Assembly: GCA_964606085.1 (NCBI GenBank)
Contig: CAZSFD010000008.1
Location: forward strand, 1-64,000
DNA: 64,000 nt
Source of the DNA: CAIQJJ01 sp964606085
GTDB lineage: Bacteria > Chloroflexota > Anaerolineae > Anaerolineales > UBA4823
Direction of reading: 5' to 3'
Part shown: one piece after another, positions 52,179-60,331 of the stretch
Layout of the letters: every line of letters begins with the position of its first letter
How positions within the stretch are numbered: position 1 is the first letter of the stretch
The notes under the pieces: model-generated
What the model saw: only the letters and a program-made list of their open reading frames with translations
Told to the model about the DNA's origin: nothing
Databases searched by the model: none
Made by a program: the position numbers and the translations under genes

Positions 52179-53813
52179 ATGAGTCCACAGCATCCAAGTC
52201 ACACTGGCCGTGCCGGTCTTTTGATCGTGATCGTATGTTTATTGAGCATATCCGCCTGCCGCGCCCCCACGGCCACCACCGCCCCCCCCACCAGCACAAC
52301 AGCCCTCGAACCGACGCGCACCGCTTTCATCTTGCCCACGCTGCTGCCCACACTGACGCCGCGCCCCACGCGCACGGCCACCCACACGCCCACCTTGCTG
52401 CCTACCTTCACCGCCACCGCCACACGCCCGCCAGCCACCGCGACCCCCACAGCCGATCCCAACGCCACCAACACCCCCACGCCCACCCTCGACCCCATCC
52501 GCATCTACGAGCAATCCTTTCCGCTCTGCGATAACGCCTTCCTCATTACCGGCACGCTGACCAACACCGTGCCAGGCGCACACCTGCCTGTTTTTCCGCT
52601 GCTCAACCGCGCCAACGAAACCACACTTTGGGAACCGCTGCAAGGCCTGGAATGGATCGAAGCCGAAACCGCCGGCGATGTGCGCGCCATCGCCTGCATT
52701 CGCCAGGTTTTGCGCCAGGATGCGGTGTATGGCGACGAGACCGCCGGCTTCACCGCCCGCTGGGATATCCGCCTGGTTGCGTGGCCCGATGGCCGCCTGC
52801 TTGGCGCGGAAACCTTCTGGGGCGATGGCCCGCCGCTGCAAAATCTCACCGGCAGCACCATCATCGGCACGCTGCCGAGCCAACACCTGCTGCGCTGGCT
52901 GGCCTGCGACCTGCACCCCGCACCGACCACCATCTTGTGTGGGAGCGGCGGGCCACTGGTATTCGCGCCAGATGGCGCAGCCGTGCTGACCGCGCAGGGT
53001 GCCTGGCGCGTGGCCGATGGTGTGCGCCAGGCAGTCTATTCGGGCGTGTCTGCGCCTGGCGTGTTCGCCCTCGCACCCGATGGCAGCCTGGCAGCCAGCG
53101 CCAACGGGCGCGATATCCACCTCTGGCAGCCAGCCAGCGGCGCAGCGCAGCACATCCTCAGCGGCCATAGCGCAGCCATCACCGGCCTGGCCTTTTCGCC
53201 CGATGGCCGGTGGCTGCTTTCGGCTGGACAAGAGGGCAGTTTGCAGGTGTGGGACACGTCAACCGGCACGCGCAAGATGATTTTGGCCGAAAACATGGGC
53301 TGGCTGCAAGGCGCGGCCATTTCGCCCGATGGCCGTATGGCCGCCGCCAACGTGTGGGGCCAGCCGGGGCTGCTCTACCTGTGGGATTGGCAGGCCGCCC
53401 TGCAAGCCAGCGGCCCGCTCAACCCGCTGCAAACCATCGAAGCCAGCGAAATTTACATCAACGCCATCACCTTCTCGCCCGATAGCCTGCTGCTGGCCTC
53501 TGCCGGGCTGGATGGCAACGTGAAGCTGTGGGATGTGACCTCGGCGCTCGACCCCGCGGCCGGTGTGCGACTGGTGGGCCTGCTGCCCGATCACGCTGAT
53601 AGCGTCACCAGCCTGGCTTTCAGTCCCGATGGCAAATGGCTGGCCTCTGGCAGCGCCGACGCCAGCGTGATCGTGTGGAATGTGGCGAAAGGGATGGCGC
53701 GGCGCACTTGGCCTGGCGCACCCGAAAGCGTAACTGGCGTGGCCTGGTCGCCAGATGGCCTGTGGCTGGCCGCCAGCAGCGGCGAATTGATTCGCTGGTG
53801 GCCCAGCCCATGA
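52179..53813 (+). CDS. WD40-repeat lipoprotein
   Basis: 544 residues from the ATG at 52179, just 2 bp after the xylanase stop. The longer frame that starts inside the xylanase gene is rejected. A lipoprotein signal (LIVIVCLLSISAC) precedes a Thr/Pro linker (TATHTPTLLPTFTATATRPP), a region of about 170 residues without a clear family, and a C-terminal beta-propeller. At least five WD40-type blades are visible (GHSAAITGLAFSPDGRWLLS, SGSADASVIVWNV, GVAWSPDGLWLAAS). It is likely a surface scaffold or sensor. It overlaps the radical SAM gene by 4 bp. Confidence 0.85.
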   Translation: MSPQHPSHTGRAGLLIVIVCLLSISACRAPTATTAPPTSTTALEPTRTAFILPTLLPTLTPRPTRTATHTPTLLPTFTATATRPPATATPTADPNATNTPTPTLDPIRIYEQSFPLCDNAFLITGTLTNTVPGAHLPVFPLLNRANETTLWEPLQGLEWIEAETAGDVRAIACIRQVLRQDAVYGDETAGFTARWDIRLVAWPDGRLLGAETFWGDGPPLQNLTGSTIIGTLPSQHLLRWLACDLHPAPTTILCGSGGPLVFAPDGAAVLTAQGAWRVADGVRQAVYSGVSAPGVFALAPDGSLAASANGRDIHLWQPASGAAQHILSGHSAAITGLAFSPDGRWLLSAGQEGSLQVWDTSTGTRKMILAENMGWLQGAAISPDGRMAAANVWGQPGLLYLWDWQAALQASGPLNPLQTIEASEIYINAITFSPDSLLLASAGLDGNVKLWDVTSALDPAAGVRLVGLLPDHADSVTSLAFSPDGKWLASGSADASVIVWNVAKGMARRTWPGAPESVTGVAWSPDGLWLAASSGELIRWWPSP

Positions 53814-54742
53814 AGGCGGCTTATCTTGCCCTGCTCGCCAACGGCCAACTGGCCGAACGCGTCCAGCAGGCGCAGGCCCTGTTTGCCTGCTGCACTTGCT
53901 GCGGGTGCAATTGCCAGGTGGATCGCGCCGTGAAGCATGGCGTTTGCCGCACCGGAATGCAGGCGCGCCTGGCCAGCTACGGCCCGCACCACGGCGAGGA
54001 AGCCCCGCTAAGCGGCTGGCGCGGCTCTGGCACGGTCTTCTTTGCTGGCTGCAACCTGCGCTGCCAATACTGCCAGAATCACGACATCAGCCAGACACGC
54101 CGCGGCGAGGCCGTGACCCCCGACCAGCTCGCCGCCATCCTGCTCCACTTGCAGGCATCCGGCTGCCACAACATCAACTTCGTTTCGCCCACGCACGTCC
54201 TCTACCCGATCCTGGCCGCGGTCGAGATCGCCGCCCGCAATGGCCTGACCCTCCCGCTGGTCTACAACACCGGCGGCTACGACACGCTCGAAGCCCTGCG
54301 CCTGCTGGAGGGCGTGGTGGATATTTACATGCCCGATATGAAATATGCCAGCGAGCGGGCTGGTCTGAATGACTCGAAGGTGCGCAACTATCCCCAGGTA
54401 AACCAGGCGGCCGTCAAAGAAATGCACCGGCAGGTGGGCGATCTGCAAACCGACGAACACGGCATTGCGCAACGCGGCCTGCTCGTGCGGCATCTGGTCT
54501 TGCCGCACGGCCTGGCGGGAACGCAAGCCGTGGTGCGCTTTTTGGCGGATGAAATTTCACCCAACACCTATGTCAATTTGATGGATCAATACCACCCGGC
54601 CTGGCTGGCGCAGCAACACCCCAAGTTAGCCCGGCGCATCACTGCCAACGAGTTTCAACAGGCCCTGGCGTGGGCGCAGCAAGCCGGCCTAGCCCGCCTG
54701 GACTACAAACATTCAATTACTGGTAGAGAAGGAGATTCTTGA
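53810..54742 (+). CDS. Radical SAM protein, COG1313/PflX-like
   Basis: 310 residues from the ATG at 53810 (ATGA overlap with the WD40 gene). A four-cysteine N-terminal motif (CCTCCGCNCQVDR...GVC) is followed by the radical SAM triad Cys81, Cys85, Cys88 in FAGCNLRCQYCQNHDIS. The glycine-rich SAM region lies near GCHNINFVSPTHVLYPIL, and IYMPDMKYAS is typical of the PFL-activase-like group. These enzymes use a 4Fe-4S cluster to make a 5'-deoxyadenosyl radical; the target of this subfamily is unknown. Its stop overlaps the LarE start by 1 bp. Confidence 0.88.
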   Translation: MKAAYLALLANGQLAERVQQAQALFACCTCCGCNCQVDRAVKHGVCRTGMQARLASYGPHHGEEAPLSGWRGSGTVFFAGCNLRCQYCQNHDISQTRRGEAVTPDQLAAILLHLQASGCHNINFVSPTHVLYPILAAVEIAARNGLTLPLVYNTGGYDTLEALRLLEGVVDIYMPDMKYASERAGLNDSKVRNYPQVNQAAVKEMHRQVGDLQTDEHGIAQRGLLVRHLVLPHGLAGTQAVVRFLADEISPNTYVNLMDQYHPAWLAQQHPKLARRITANEFQQALAWAQQAGLARLDYKHSITGREGDS

Positions 54743-55539
54743 TGGATAAAGTACAGCAACTTAAAAATATCCTCGCCGACCTGGGCAGCGTGGTGGTGGC
54801 CTATTCGGGCGGCACCGATAGCACGCTGGTTTTACGGGTAGCGCACGAGGTACTGGGCGAAAAGGCGGTAGCCGTCACGGCCGTCTCGGCCAGCCTGGCG
54901 GCGGCGGATCAGGCCGAAGCCGAAGAAATCGCCCGGCAGATCGGTGTGCGACATATTCTGATCGCCAGCGAAGAAACCGACAATCCCGCTTATCTCGCCA
55001 ACACGCCCAACCGCTGCTTCTTCTGCAAAACGGAAACCTACGACAAGCTGGCCGCATACGCCCACGCCAACGGCTACGCCGCCATTGTTGATGGCAGCAA
55101 CGCCGACGATGTGAGCGACTACCGCCCCGGACGCCAGGCGGCGCGTGACCACGGCGTGCGCAGCCCACTGCTGGAGGCCGGGTTCAGCAAAGCCGACATC
55201 CGCGCCCTGGCGAAAAGCTATGGCCTGCCCAATTGGGATAAGCCCGCCGCGGCCTGCCTGTCGTCGCGCATCCCCTACGGCACGGCCATCACCATCCCCA
55301 TGCTCAGCCAGGTGGAACGCGCCGAGGCCATGCTGCGCGGCCTGGGCATCCGCCAGTTGCGCGTGCGCCATCACGAGCAGGTGGCGCGCATCGAGGTAGA
55401 AACGGGCGATTTCGCCACCCTGCTGGCCCACCGCGACGAGGTGGTGACGGCGCTCAAGGCGGTCGGCTACGCCTACGTCACGCTCGACCTGGCCGGTTTC
55501 CGCTCAGGCAGCCTGAACGAGACGCTTGCCAAAGCATAA
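54742..55539 (+). CDS. larE: ATP-dependent sacrificial sulfur transferase LarE
   Basis: 265 residues from the ATG at 54742, 7 nt after AGAAGGAG. The PP-loop reads VVAYSGGTDSTLVLRVA; NRCFFCKTETYDKL and DGSNADDVSDYRPGRQAA are LarE hallmarks, and Cys172 in AAACLSSRIPYGT is the position of the sulfur-donating cysteine. LarE adenylates and thiolates the pincer nucleotide that becomes the nickel cofactor of lactate racemase, losing its own cysteine sulfur. LarB, LarC and LarA are not in the window. Its partner here is a radical SAM gene. Confidence 0.93.
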   Translation: MDKVQQLKNILADLGSVVVAYSGGTDSTLVLRVAHEVLGEKAVAVTAVSASLAAADQAEAEEIARQIGVRHILIASEETDNPAYLANTPNRCFFCKTETYDKLAAYAHANGYAAIVDGSNADDVSDYRPGRQAARDHGVRSPLLEAGFSKADIRALAKSYGLPNWDKPAAACLSSRIPYGTAITIPMLSQVERAEAMLRGLGIRQLRVRHHEQVARIEVETGDFATLLAHRDEVVTALKAVGYAYVTLDLAGFRSGSLNETLAKA

Positions 55540-55583
55540 CCAGGCACACTTATCGCGCCTGGGGCATACGCCCCTACCCGGCC

Positions 55584-55630
55584 AGAAATGATGCAGGCCC
55601 AGAAGATTGTTCTGGGCCTGCATCATTTCT
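55584..55630. terminator. Bidirectional terminator, 21-bp perfect stem
   Basis: Arms 55584-55604 and 55610-55630 are exact complements around a 5-nt loop, with GC-rich core CAGGCCCAGA. It lies between the convergent LarE gene and the fusion gene at 55645. Confidence 0.85.
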
Positions 55631-55644
55631 GACTATCAACCTTC

Positions 55645-57567
55645 TCACGGCTGGCTAAAGGTTTGCAGTGTTTCCAAATAATAGTGCGGCAGGCCAATGT
55701 CGTAGCGCTTGCCTTCCATCATCAGGCCGAGGAAGCCATCTTCCTGGCGCAGGCGGTCGAGGGCGGAGGTGAGTTGAAATTCGCCGCGTTCGCGCACGTT
55801 GTTCTCGATGTGTTCGCGTAAATAGTCGAACAGCTTGGGTTTGATGATGTACTGGCCAAAGACGGTGAGATACTCGCCATCGGGCAGGCCCGGCACACGC
55901 AGGTTGGTGCGGGCGTAATCGAGGGTGGGCTTTTCGGCGAACTCGGTCACATTGAGTACGGTTTCATCTTTCACCCACACGCCGGTAACGGTGCCGAAGT
56001 TGCCAATTTGCGCTTCGGGGGTGGTGCGCAGGCCGAGGATGCTGGTGCCGTGTTTCTGGTAGGCATCCATCAGTTGCCGGGCGCAGGAGACATCCCAATT
56101 GGCGCGGTAGATGTGGTCGCCGAGCATCAGCAGGAAAGGTTCGTTGCCCACCAGTTCCGCCGCCGAGTAGACGGCGTGGCCGAAGCCCTCTTGCGTGCGC
56201 TGGATGGCGAATTTGACCCGGCGGCCCATGTCAATGATGCGGCGTGAATAATCCTGGAAGTGGCGCGGCAGTTTGTTGTAGTTTTCGATGGTGATTTGCT
56301 CGCTGAAGAAGGATTTGAACTCGTCGAGGTCGGTTTCCTGTACGATGATGATAATCTCCTCGATCCCGGCTTCGAGGGCTTCTTCCACGATCAGCAAAAT
56401 GGCCGGTTTGGCGATGCCGTCGCGATCCACAATGGGGAACAACTCCTTTTTGGTGGCCTTGCTGGCCGGGAAGAGCCGCGTGCCAAAGCCTGCCGCCGGG
56501 ATGACCGCCTTGCGCACTTTCTGTTGCGGCGTGATGGTCATCTTGTAGCCGGGCATGCCCAGGTCGCGCTGCAAAATCTCGATCACGGCCTGCTGGTCAT
56601 CTTCCGAGCGGCAGATGAACTGCGCCGTACCATCGCCCTGCGAACCGACACCTTTGCCGCCCCACACATGCGGTTTGAGCGGTTCGTATTCCAAAATTTT
56701 ATGCAGCACGGGCGAAGTCAGTTCTTCGGGGCAGGCCGGCTGGGCGTAGCGGTCGAAGAAGGCCTGCGCTTCGGTCATCAGCGCGCCCAGGCGTTGGGCG
56801 TCCACATTTTGTAGGGCCTGCATGGCCTGGTGAATGATACGCTTGTTGATCGGGCCGAGGAGTTCCTGCACGCCGCGCTCCACGTCGTTCTCGGCGAAAG
56901 GGTAGCAGCGATTGAGGCGATTCAAAATCTCCATCGTGTCTTTCTTGGCCTGCAAATCTACGATGACGAAGTAGAGCGGTTCGTTGACGCGTAATTCTTC
57001 CGTCTCCAGGCGGTCGCCGTCGAAGGTCATCAGCACCGGGCGGTTGCCGAAGGCGCAGCCCTGGTCGAGGCGGCCACAACGGGAGGGCGTGGTGATCTCG
57101 CCCTGGTAGGCCATTTCCATCTCGCCGCGCACGGTCAGCTTGAGGTCGTACACGCGGTTGAAGGCACGCGCCGCCAGCACACAGATCGCCGCCGACGACG
57201 AAAGGCCCTTCTTGACGGGCAGGTCAGTTTTGTAGTTGTCAATCACCAGGCCGCGCACGTGGTAGTTGATCAACGCCTGGTAGGCCACACCGGCGATATA
57301 GCTCCAGAAACCACCTTTTTGGGCTTCTTCCATGAGCGTTTTCGGCTCCATGGGGATTTCATACGGCCCTTCGCGCCTGCCGTCAGGCGTGTTAGAAGTG
57401 AGAATGAGCGATGTGGGGTGCGGCGCGACCTCGGCGTAAATGCCCTGGTCGGTGCCGGTGATCAGGCTGTAGCCTTTCTCGATGTCGGCGTTGATGCGCC
57501 GGTAGCCGCCGGCCCAGTCGGAATGTTCACCAAGCAGGCAGATACGCCCGGGGACGAAGAGTTTCAT
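55645..57567 (-). CDS. Fused GHMP sugar-1-kinase and UTP-glucose-1-phosphate uridylyltransferase-type enzyme
   Basis: 640 residues in two complete enzyme halves. Residues 1-345 are a GHMP kinase: VPGRICLLGEHSDWAGGY at the N-terminus, the phosphate loop PVKKGLSSSAAICVLAARAF, and GGKGVGSQGDGTAQFI as motif 3, close to galacto-, glucurono- and arabinokinases. Residues 355-640 are a GalU-type nucleotidyltransferase: KAVIPAAGFGTRLFPASKAT, KELFPIVDRDGIAKPAI, FLLMLGDHIY and FAEKPTLDYA. One chain could phosphorylate a sugar at C1 and turn it into a UDP-sugar. The kinase-first order is the reverse of Bacteroides FKP, which makes GDP-fucose. Substrate unknown. Confidence 0.9.
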   Translation of the reverse strand: MKLFVPGRICLLGEHSDWAGGYRRINADIEKGYSLITGTDQGIYAEVAPHPTSLILTSNTPDGRREGPYEIPMEPKTLMEEAQKGGFWSYIAGVAYQALINYHVRGLVIDNYKTDLPVKKGLSSSAAICVLAARAFNRVYDLKLTVRGEMEMAYQGEITTPSRCGRLDQGCAFGNRPVLMTFDGDRLETEELRVNEPLYFVIVDLQAKKDTMEILNRLNRCYPFAENDVERGVQELLGPINKRIIHQAMQALQNVDAQRLGALMTEAQAFFDRYAQPACPEELTSPVLHKILEYEPLKPHVWGGKGVGSQGDGTAQFICRSEDDQQAVIEILQRDLGMPGYKMTITPQQKVRKAVIPAAGFGTRLFPASKATKKELFPIVDRDGIAKPAILLIVEEALEAGIEEIIIIVQETDLDEFKSFFSEQITIENYNKLPRHFQDYSRRIIDMGRRVKFAIQRTQEGFGHAVYSAAELVGNEPFLLMLGDHIYRANWDVSCARQLMDAYQKHGTSILGLRTTPEAQIGNFGTVTGVWVKDETVLNVTEFAEKPTLDYARTNLRVPGLPDGEYLTVFGQYIIKPKLFDYLREHIENNVRERGEFQLTSALDRLRQEDGFLGLMMEGKRYDIGLPHYYLETLQTFSQP

Positions 57568-57573
57568 GGGAAA

Positions 57574-57999
57574 TTATCCTTTCAATTCATGGAGGTATTC
57601 GGCAATGGCTTGGGCAAACAGTTCAAAATCCCCCAGGTCATTTTGCAGGTATTGGTAGACGCGTTGCAAATCAACTTCCAGGTACAGATGCACTAACACG
57701 TTGCGAAATTTTGCCATACCGGCCAGTTTGCGAGCAAATTCAGAGGTAATTACGCCAACATCGGCCAGCCTGGGAAATATTTCACGATATTCACCAGGTA
57801 CTTCAACCGACAAATCAGCCAGAATGATGCTGGCAATATCCAACGCGGCTTGAATGGCTACTTGAAACTCACGCTCCGCCGCGCCGTGCAAAATATGATC
57901 ATGGGCAAATTCATCATACGACAATGTTCGAAGCTGCTTCAAGACGCTCACGCATTGCGCGATAGTGCTCAAGCGCGCCACGATGGGGGTTGTATCCAT
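57574..57999 (-). CDS. hepT: HepT-like toxin (HEPN ribonuclease) of MntA/HepT system
   Basis: 141 residues from the ATG at 57999, with GGGAG 9 nt upstream; a start at 58044 is less likely. It is all-helical and holds the HEPN/HepT motif R-x4-H-x-Y in KFRNVLVHLYLEVD, the RNase and target-tyrosine site. In known pairs HepT cuts tRNA or mRNA and is silenced when MntA adds AMP groups to the tyrosine. The gene overlaps mntA by 86 bp in another frame. It sits 6 bp before the fusion-enzyme start. Confidence 0.88.
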   Translation of the reverse strand: MDTTPIVARLSTIAQCVSVLKQLRTLSYDEFAHDHILHGAAEREFQVAIQAALDIASIILADLSVEVPGEYREIFPRLADVGVITSEFARKLAGMAKFRNVLVHLYLEVDLQRVYQYLQNDLGDFELFAQAIAEYLHELKG

Positions 58000-58429
58000 G
58001 TAAAAGTTCTCCCTGGCGAGCTTTTGCCAAAATGGCCTGCTCATGCCGTTCTAAAATGGGCTTGAAATCCAGGTAGGCATTGACGACTTTGAGTTGATAA
58101 GCAATCCGTTGGTTATGATCGCGGCAAAATAACAACTTACCATCTCGCAAGACGCGATATTGCAGCGCAAGGGGCGCACGATTCAGAATGGCCACATCCA
58201 CATCATTGACGCGCAGCGCCCCCATCACATCATCCATGATTGCCATGCGAACATCGAAACAGGTATTTTCATCAGGCTGGCCTGACAACAACATCGCGAC
58301 ATCCACGTCCGAATGGACATTCGCTGTGCCACGCGCTTGCGATCCAAACAAATAAGCCAGGATCACCTGGGAGTTTGCAGCAAGTGCATCGGTCAGCAGG
58401 GGTTGAATGCGGGAAAAATCGAGCATCAT
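57914..58429 (-). CDS. mntA: MntA-like nucleotidyltransferase antitoxin
   Basis: 171 residues, starting at one of two adjacent ATGs (58429 or 58426). The minimal nucleotidyltransferase motif GS-x10-D-x-D is intact (LFGSQARGTANVHSDVDVAM), and VNDVDVAILNRAPLAL supplies the third Asp. In the studied family this enzyme transfers AMP to the tyrosine of HepT and so neutralises it. The C-terminal tail extends past the usual length and codes across the start of hepT. A TATAAT box 15 nt upstream (58445-58450) marks a probable promoter. Confidence 0.88.
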   Translation of the reverse strand: MMLDFSRIQPLLTDALAANSQVILAYLFGSQARGTANVHSDVDVAMLLSGQPDENTCFDVRMAIMDDVMGALRVNDVDVAILNRAPLALQYRVLRDGKLLFCRDHNQRIAYQLKVVNAYLDFKPILERHEQAILAKARQGELLHGYNPHRGALEHYRAMRERLEAASNIVV

Positions 58430-58586
58430 GGAACACCGGATTGGATTATACCAGCCCTAAAGATTGGCTTTTTGGGCGAGATATACCCAGGTTCGGGGGT
58501 AAAATTGCCCCCTGGCAAGGTCAAGTCTCTGTTAAAATTGAACCTATGTTCTGAAAATTGTAAACGACTTTAAATGCCCACTGGTT

Positions 58587-59558
58587 ATGAATAAAATTTA
58601 CTTTGGCGATAATTTAACCATCCTCCAAACTTTGCCCGATGAGTCGGTTGATTTAATTTACATTGATCCGCCGTTTAATACCGGAAAAGCGCAATCTCTG
58701 AAATCCATAAAAACCGCGCGAAGCGCAAACGGAGATCGAAAGGGTTTTCAGGGTAACTCCTATCAGACGATTACCATTGGGACGAAGTCGTATCCGGATT
58801 CATTCAAGGGAAATGTTAAAGGGCAAATTCATCAGGAGCAAGAGCTGGCTTATCGTGTACTGGCCCCTGACGCGAGCATATACTTTCTCGAAGAATTTCT
58901 TCGGCCCAGGTTGATGGAAGCCTATCGTATCCTAAAACCGCACGGGAGCTTGTATTTTCACATAGATTATCGCGAGGTTCACTATTGTAAAATTTTACTA
59001 GACCAAATTTTCGGAAGGGAAAGTTTTATCAACGAAATTATCTGGGCTTATGATTTCGGCGGCAAAGCCAAAACCAAATGGCCCGCCAAACACGATAACA
59101 TTCTTTTTTATGCCAAGGAGCCTTCCAACTATTTTTTCAACAGCGCGGCGGTCGATCGCGAAGCGTATATGGCCCCCGGATTGGTTGGCCCCGAAAAAGC
59201 CGAACGAGGAAAATTGCCCACAGATACCTGGTGGCATACCATTGTGGGTACAAATAGTAAGGAGAGAACCGGCTATCCCACGCAAAAACCAATGGGGGTG
59301 ATTAAACGCATTCTTCAAGCATCATCGTATCCTGGCAATACAATTCTTGACTTCTTTGCTGGCAGCGGCACAGTGGGGGAAGCATGTCTGAAACTTGATC
59401 GAGAGTTTATTCTTATAGATAATAATCCAGCATCTTTAGAAGTGATGGCGAGAAGATTTACTGGGATTATGGGAATTGAATGGATTGGCTTCGATCCCCG
59501 GCCACACCAGGTAAAAGCATCGGAAAGCAAAAGTGAACCAAAAATCCCCGCTGACTGA
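58587..59558 (+). CDS. Site-specific DNA methyltransferase (beta class, N6A or N4C)
   Basis: 323 residues. The catalytic motif is DLIYIDPPFNTGKA, with Asp27 of DPPF near the N-terminus. The SAM-binding motif FFAGSGTVGEACLKLDREFI comes at about 255, so the order is that of beta-class amino-methyltransferases, adding a methyl to adenine N6 or cytosine N4. GYPTQKPMGVIKRIL before motif I is typical. Codon use is clearly AT-richer than in the neighbours, which points to transfer. No restriction endonuclease gene adjoins it; the mntA/hepT pair is on the other side. Confidence 0.9.
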   Translation: MNKIYFGDNLTILQTLPDESVDLIYIDPPFNTGKAQSLKSIKTARSANGDRKGFQGNSYQTITIGTKSYPDSFKGNVKGQIHQEQELAYRVLAPDASIYFLEEFLRPRLMEAYRILKPHGSLYFHIDYREVHYCKILLDQIFGRESFINEIIWAYDFGGKAKTKWPAKHDNILFYAKEPSNYFFNSAAVDREAYMAPGLVGPEKAERGKLPTDTWWHTIVGTNSKERTGYPTQKPMGVIKRILQASSYPGNTILDFFAGSGTVGEACLKLDREFILIDNNPASLEVMARRFTGIMGIEWIGFDPRPHQVKASESKSEPKIPAD

Positions 59559-59572
59559 GGCGGGGATTTTTT
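59542..59572 (+). terminator. Intrinsic terminator overlapping the methyltransferase stop
   Basis: A 10-bp stem (arms 59542-59551 and 59560-59569) has the stop codon in its loop and is followed by T residues to 59572. Confidence 0.85.
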
Positions 59573-59584
59573 ACAACAGTCGTT

Positions 59585-59632
59585 GTGGCGCAAATCTTTG
59601 ATTTGCGCTCGCAAGTCAGAGACTTGCGCCAC
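59585..59632. repeat. Compound palindromic repeat
   Basis: Outer arms GTGGCGCAA (59585-59593) and TTGCGCCAC (59624-59632) enclose two smaller hairpins, GCGCAAATC/GATTTGCGC and CGCAAGTC/GACTTGCG. It lies between the methyltransferase terminator and the bioY stop and has the look of a dispersed intergenic repeat. Confidence 0.75.
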
Positions 59633-59645
59633 AGGGCATTACTTA

Positions 59646-60215
59646 TTATCTGACAAGTTTCCAGGCGCCTGGCAGCAGGAATGCTGCAATTCCCGCTTTG
59701 AGCATGTCACCCACGATGAACGGCATCACGCCCAACGCCAGGGCTTTTTGCGCCCCCACGAAAGCAGCCAGCCAGGCCGCTCCGCAGGCATAGATCACCA
59801 GCGAACCGGCGATGAACGGCACGAGGGCGGTGCGCCAGCTGCGTTCCAGGCCACGCTCGCACAGCAGGCCAACGACGTAGGCTGCGGCGATGAAGCCAAG
59901 CAGATAGCCGCCGGTAGCGCCCAGCAGGTGCGCCGGGCCAGCGCCGCCGCCAGCGAAGAACGGCAGGCCGAGCGCACCTTCAGCCACGTACAGCGCCAGG
60001 GCCGCCGCGCCGCGCTTCGCGCCGAGCAGCGCACCGATCAGCAGCACACCGAGCGTTTGCCCGGTGAGCGGCACGGGCGTGAACGGCAGGGCAACTTTCA
60101 CCTGGGCCAGCAGCGCCACGAACAGGCTGCCTGCGGCAATCAGCATCAGGTCGCGTGCCAGGGGGTGCAGGCGGGGGAACAGGCGGTTGGAAAGGGTGGG
60201 GACGAGAGTGGTCAT
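59646..60215 (-). CDS. bioY: Biotin transporter S-component BioY
   Basis: 189 residues with six hydrophobic helices. The family motif VALPFTPVPLTGQTLGVLL is followed by GALLGAKRGAAALALYVAEG, LGLPFFAGGGAG and ATGGYLLGF, the biotin-binding region. BioY captures biotin in the membrane and works alone or with EcfA/EcfT energy-coupling subunits, which are not in the window. No biotin-synthesis gene is adjacent. Upstream lies an 11-bp inverted repeat at 60272-60304. Confidence 0.95.
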   Translation of the reverse strand: MTTLVPTLSNRLFPRLHPLARDLMLIAAGSLFVALLAQVKVALPFTPVPLTGQTLGVLLIGALLGAKRGAAALALYVAEGALGLPFFAGGGAGPAHLLGATGGYLLGFIAAAYVVGLLCERGLERSWRTALVPFIAGSLVIYACGAAWLAAFVGAQKALALGVMPFIVGDMLKAGIAAFLLPGAWKLVR

Positions 60216-60271
60216 GGGGAAAACTCCGGGAAAAGGGGATCGTGGGAGCGTTAGTGGTTATTTGTTATGCG

Positions 60272-60304
60272 ATCCTCGTTATGCGATATTCGAATAACGA
60301 GGAT
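60272..60304. repeat. 11-bp inverted repeat upstream of bioY
   Basis: Arms 60272-60282 (ATCCTCGTTAT) and 60294-60304 pair perfectly; the loop holds GCGATATTCG. The strings GCGATATTCG and CGAATAACGA also occur inside the cellobiose phosphorylase gene (38199-38270), so this is probably a dispersed repeat rather than a BirA site. Confidence 0.6.
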
Positions 60305-60331
60305 TGAGTATAGCTTCCCAAATAACACTCA

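Noticed and set aside
60272..60304. Possible BirA operator or biotin riboswitch upstream of bioY
   Set aside because: The inverted repeat shares strings with repeat-like DNA inside the GH94 gene, so a dispersed repeat is more likely.
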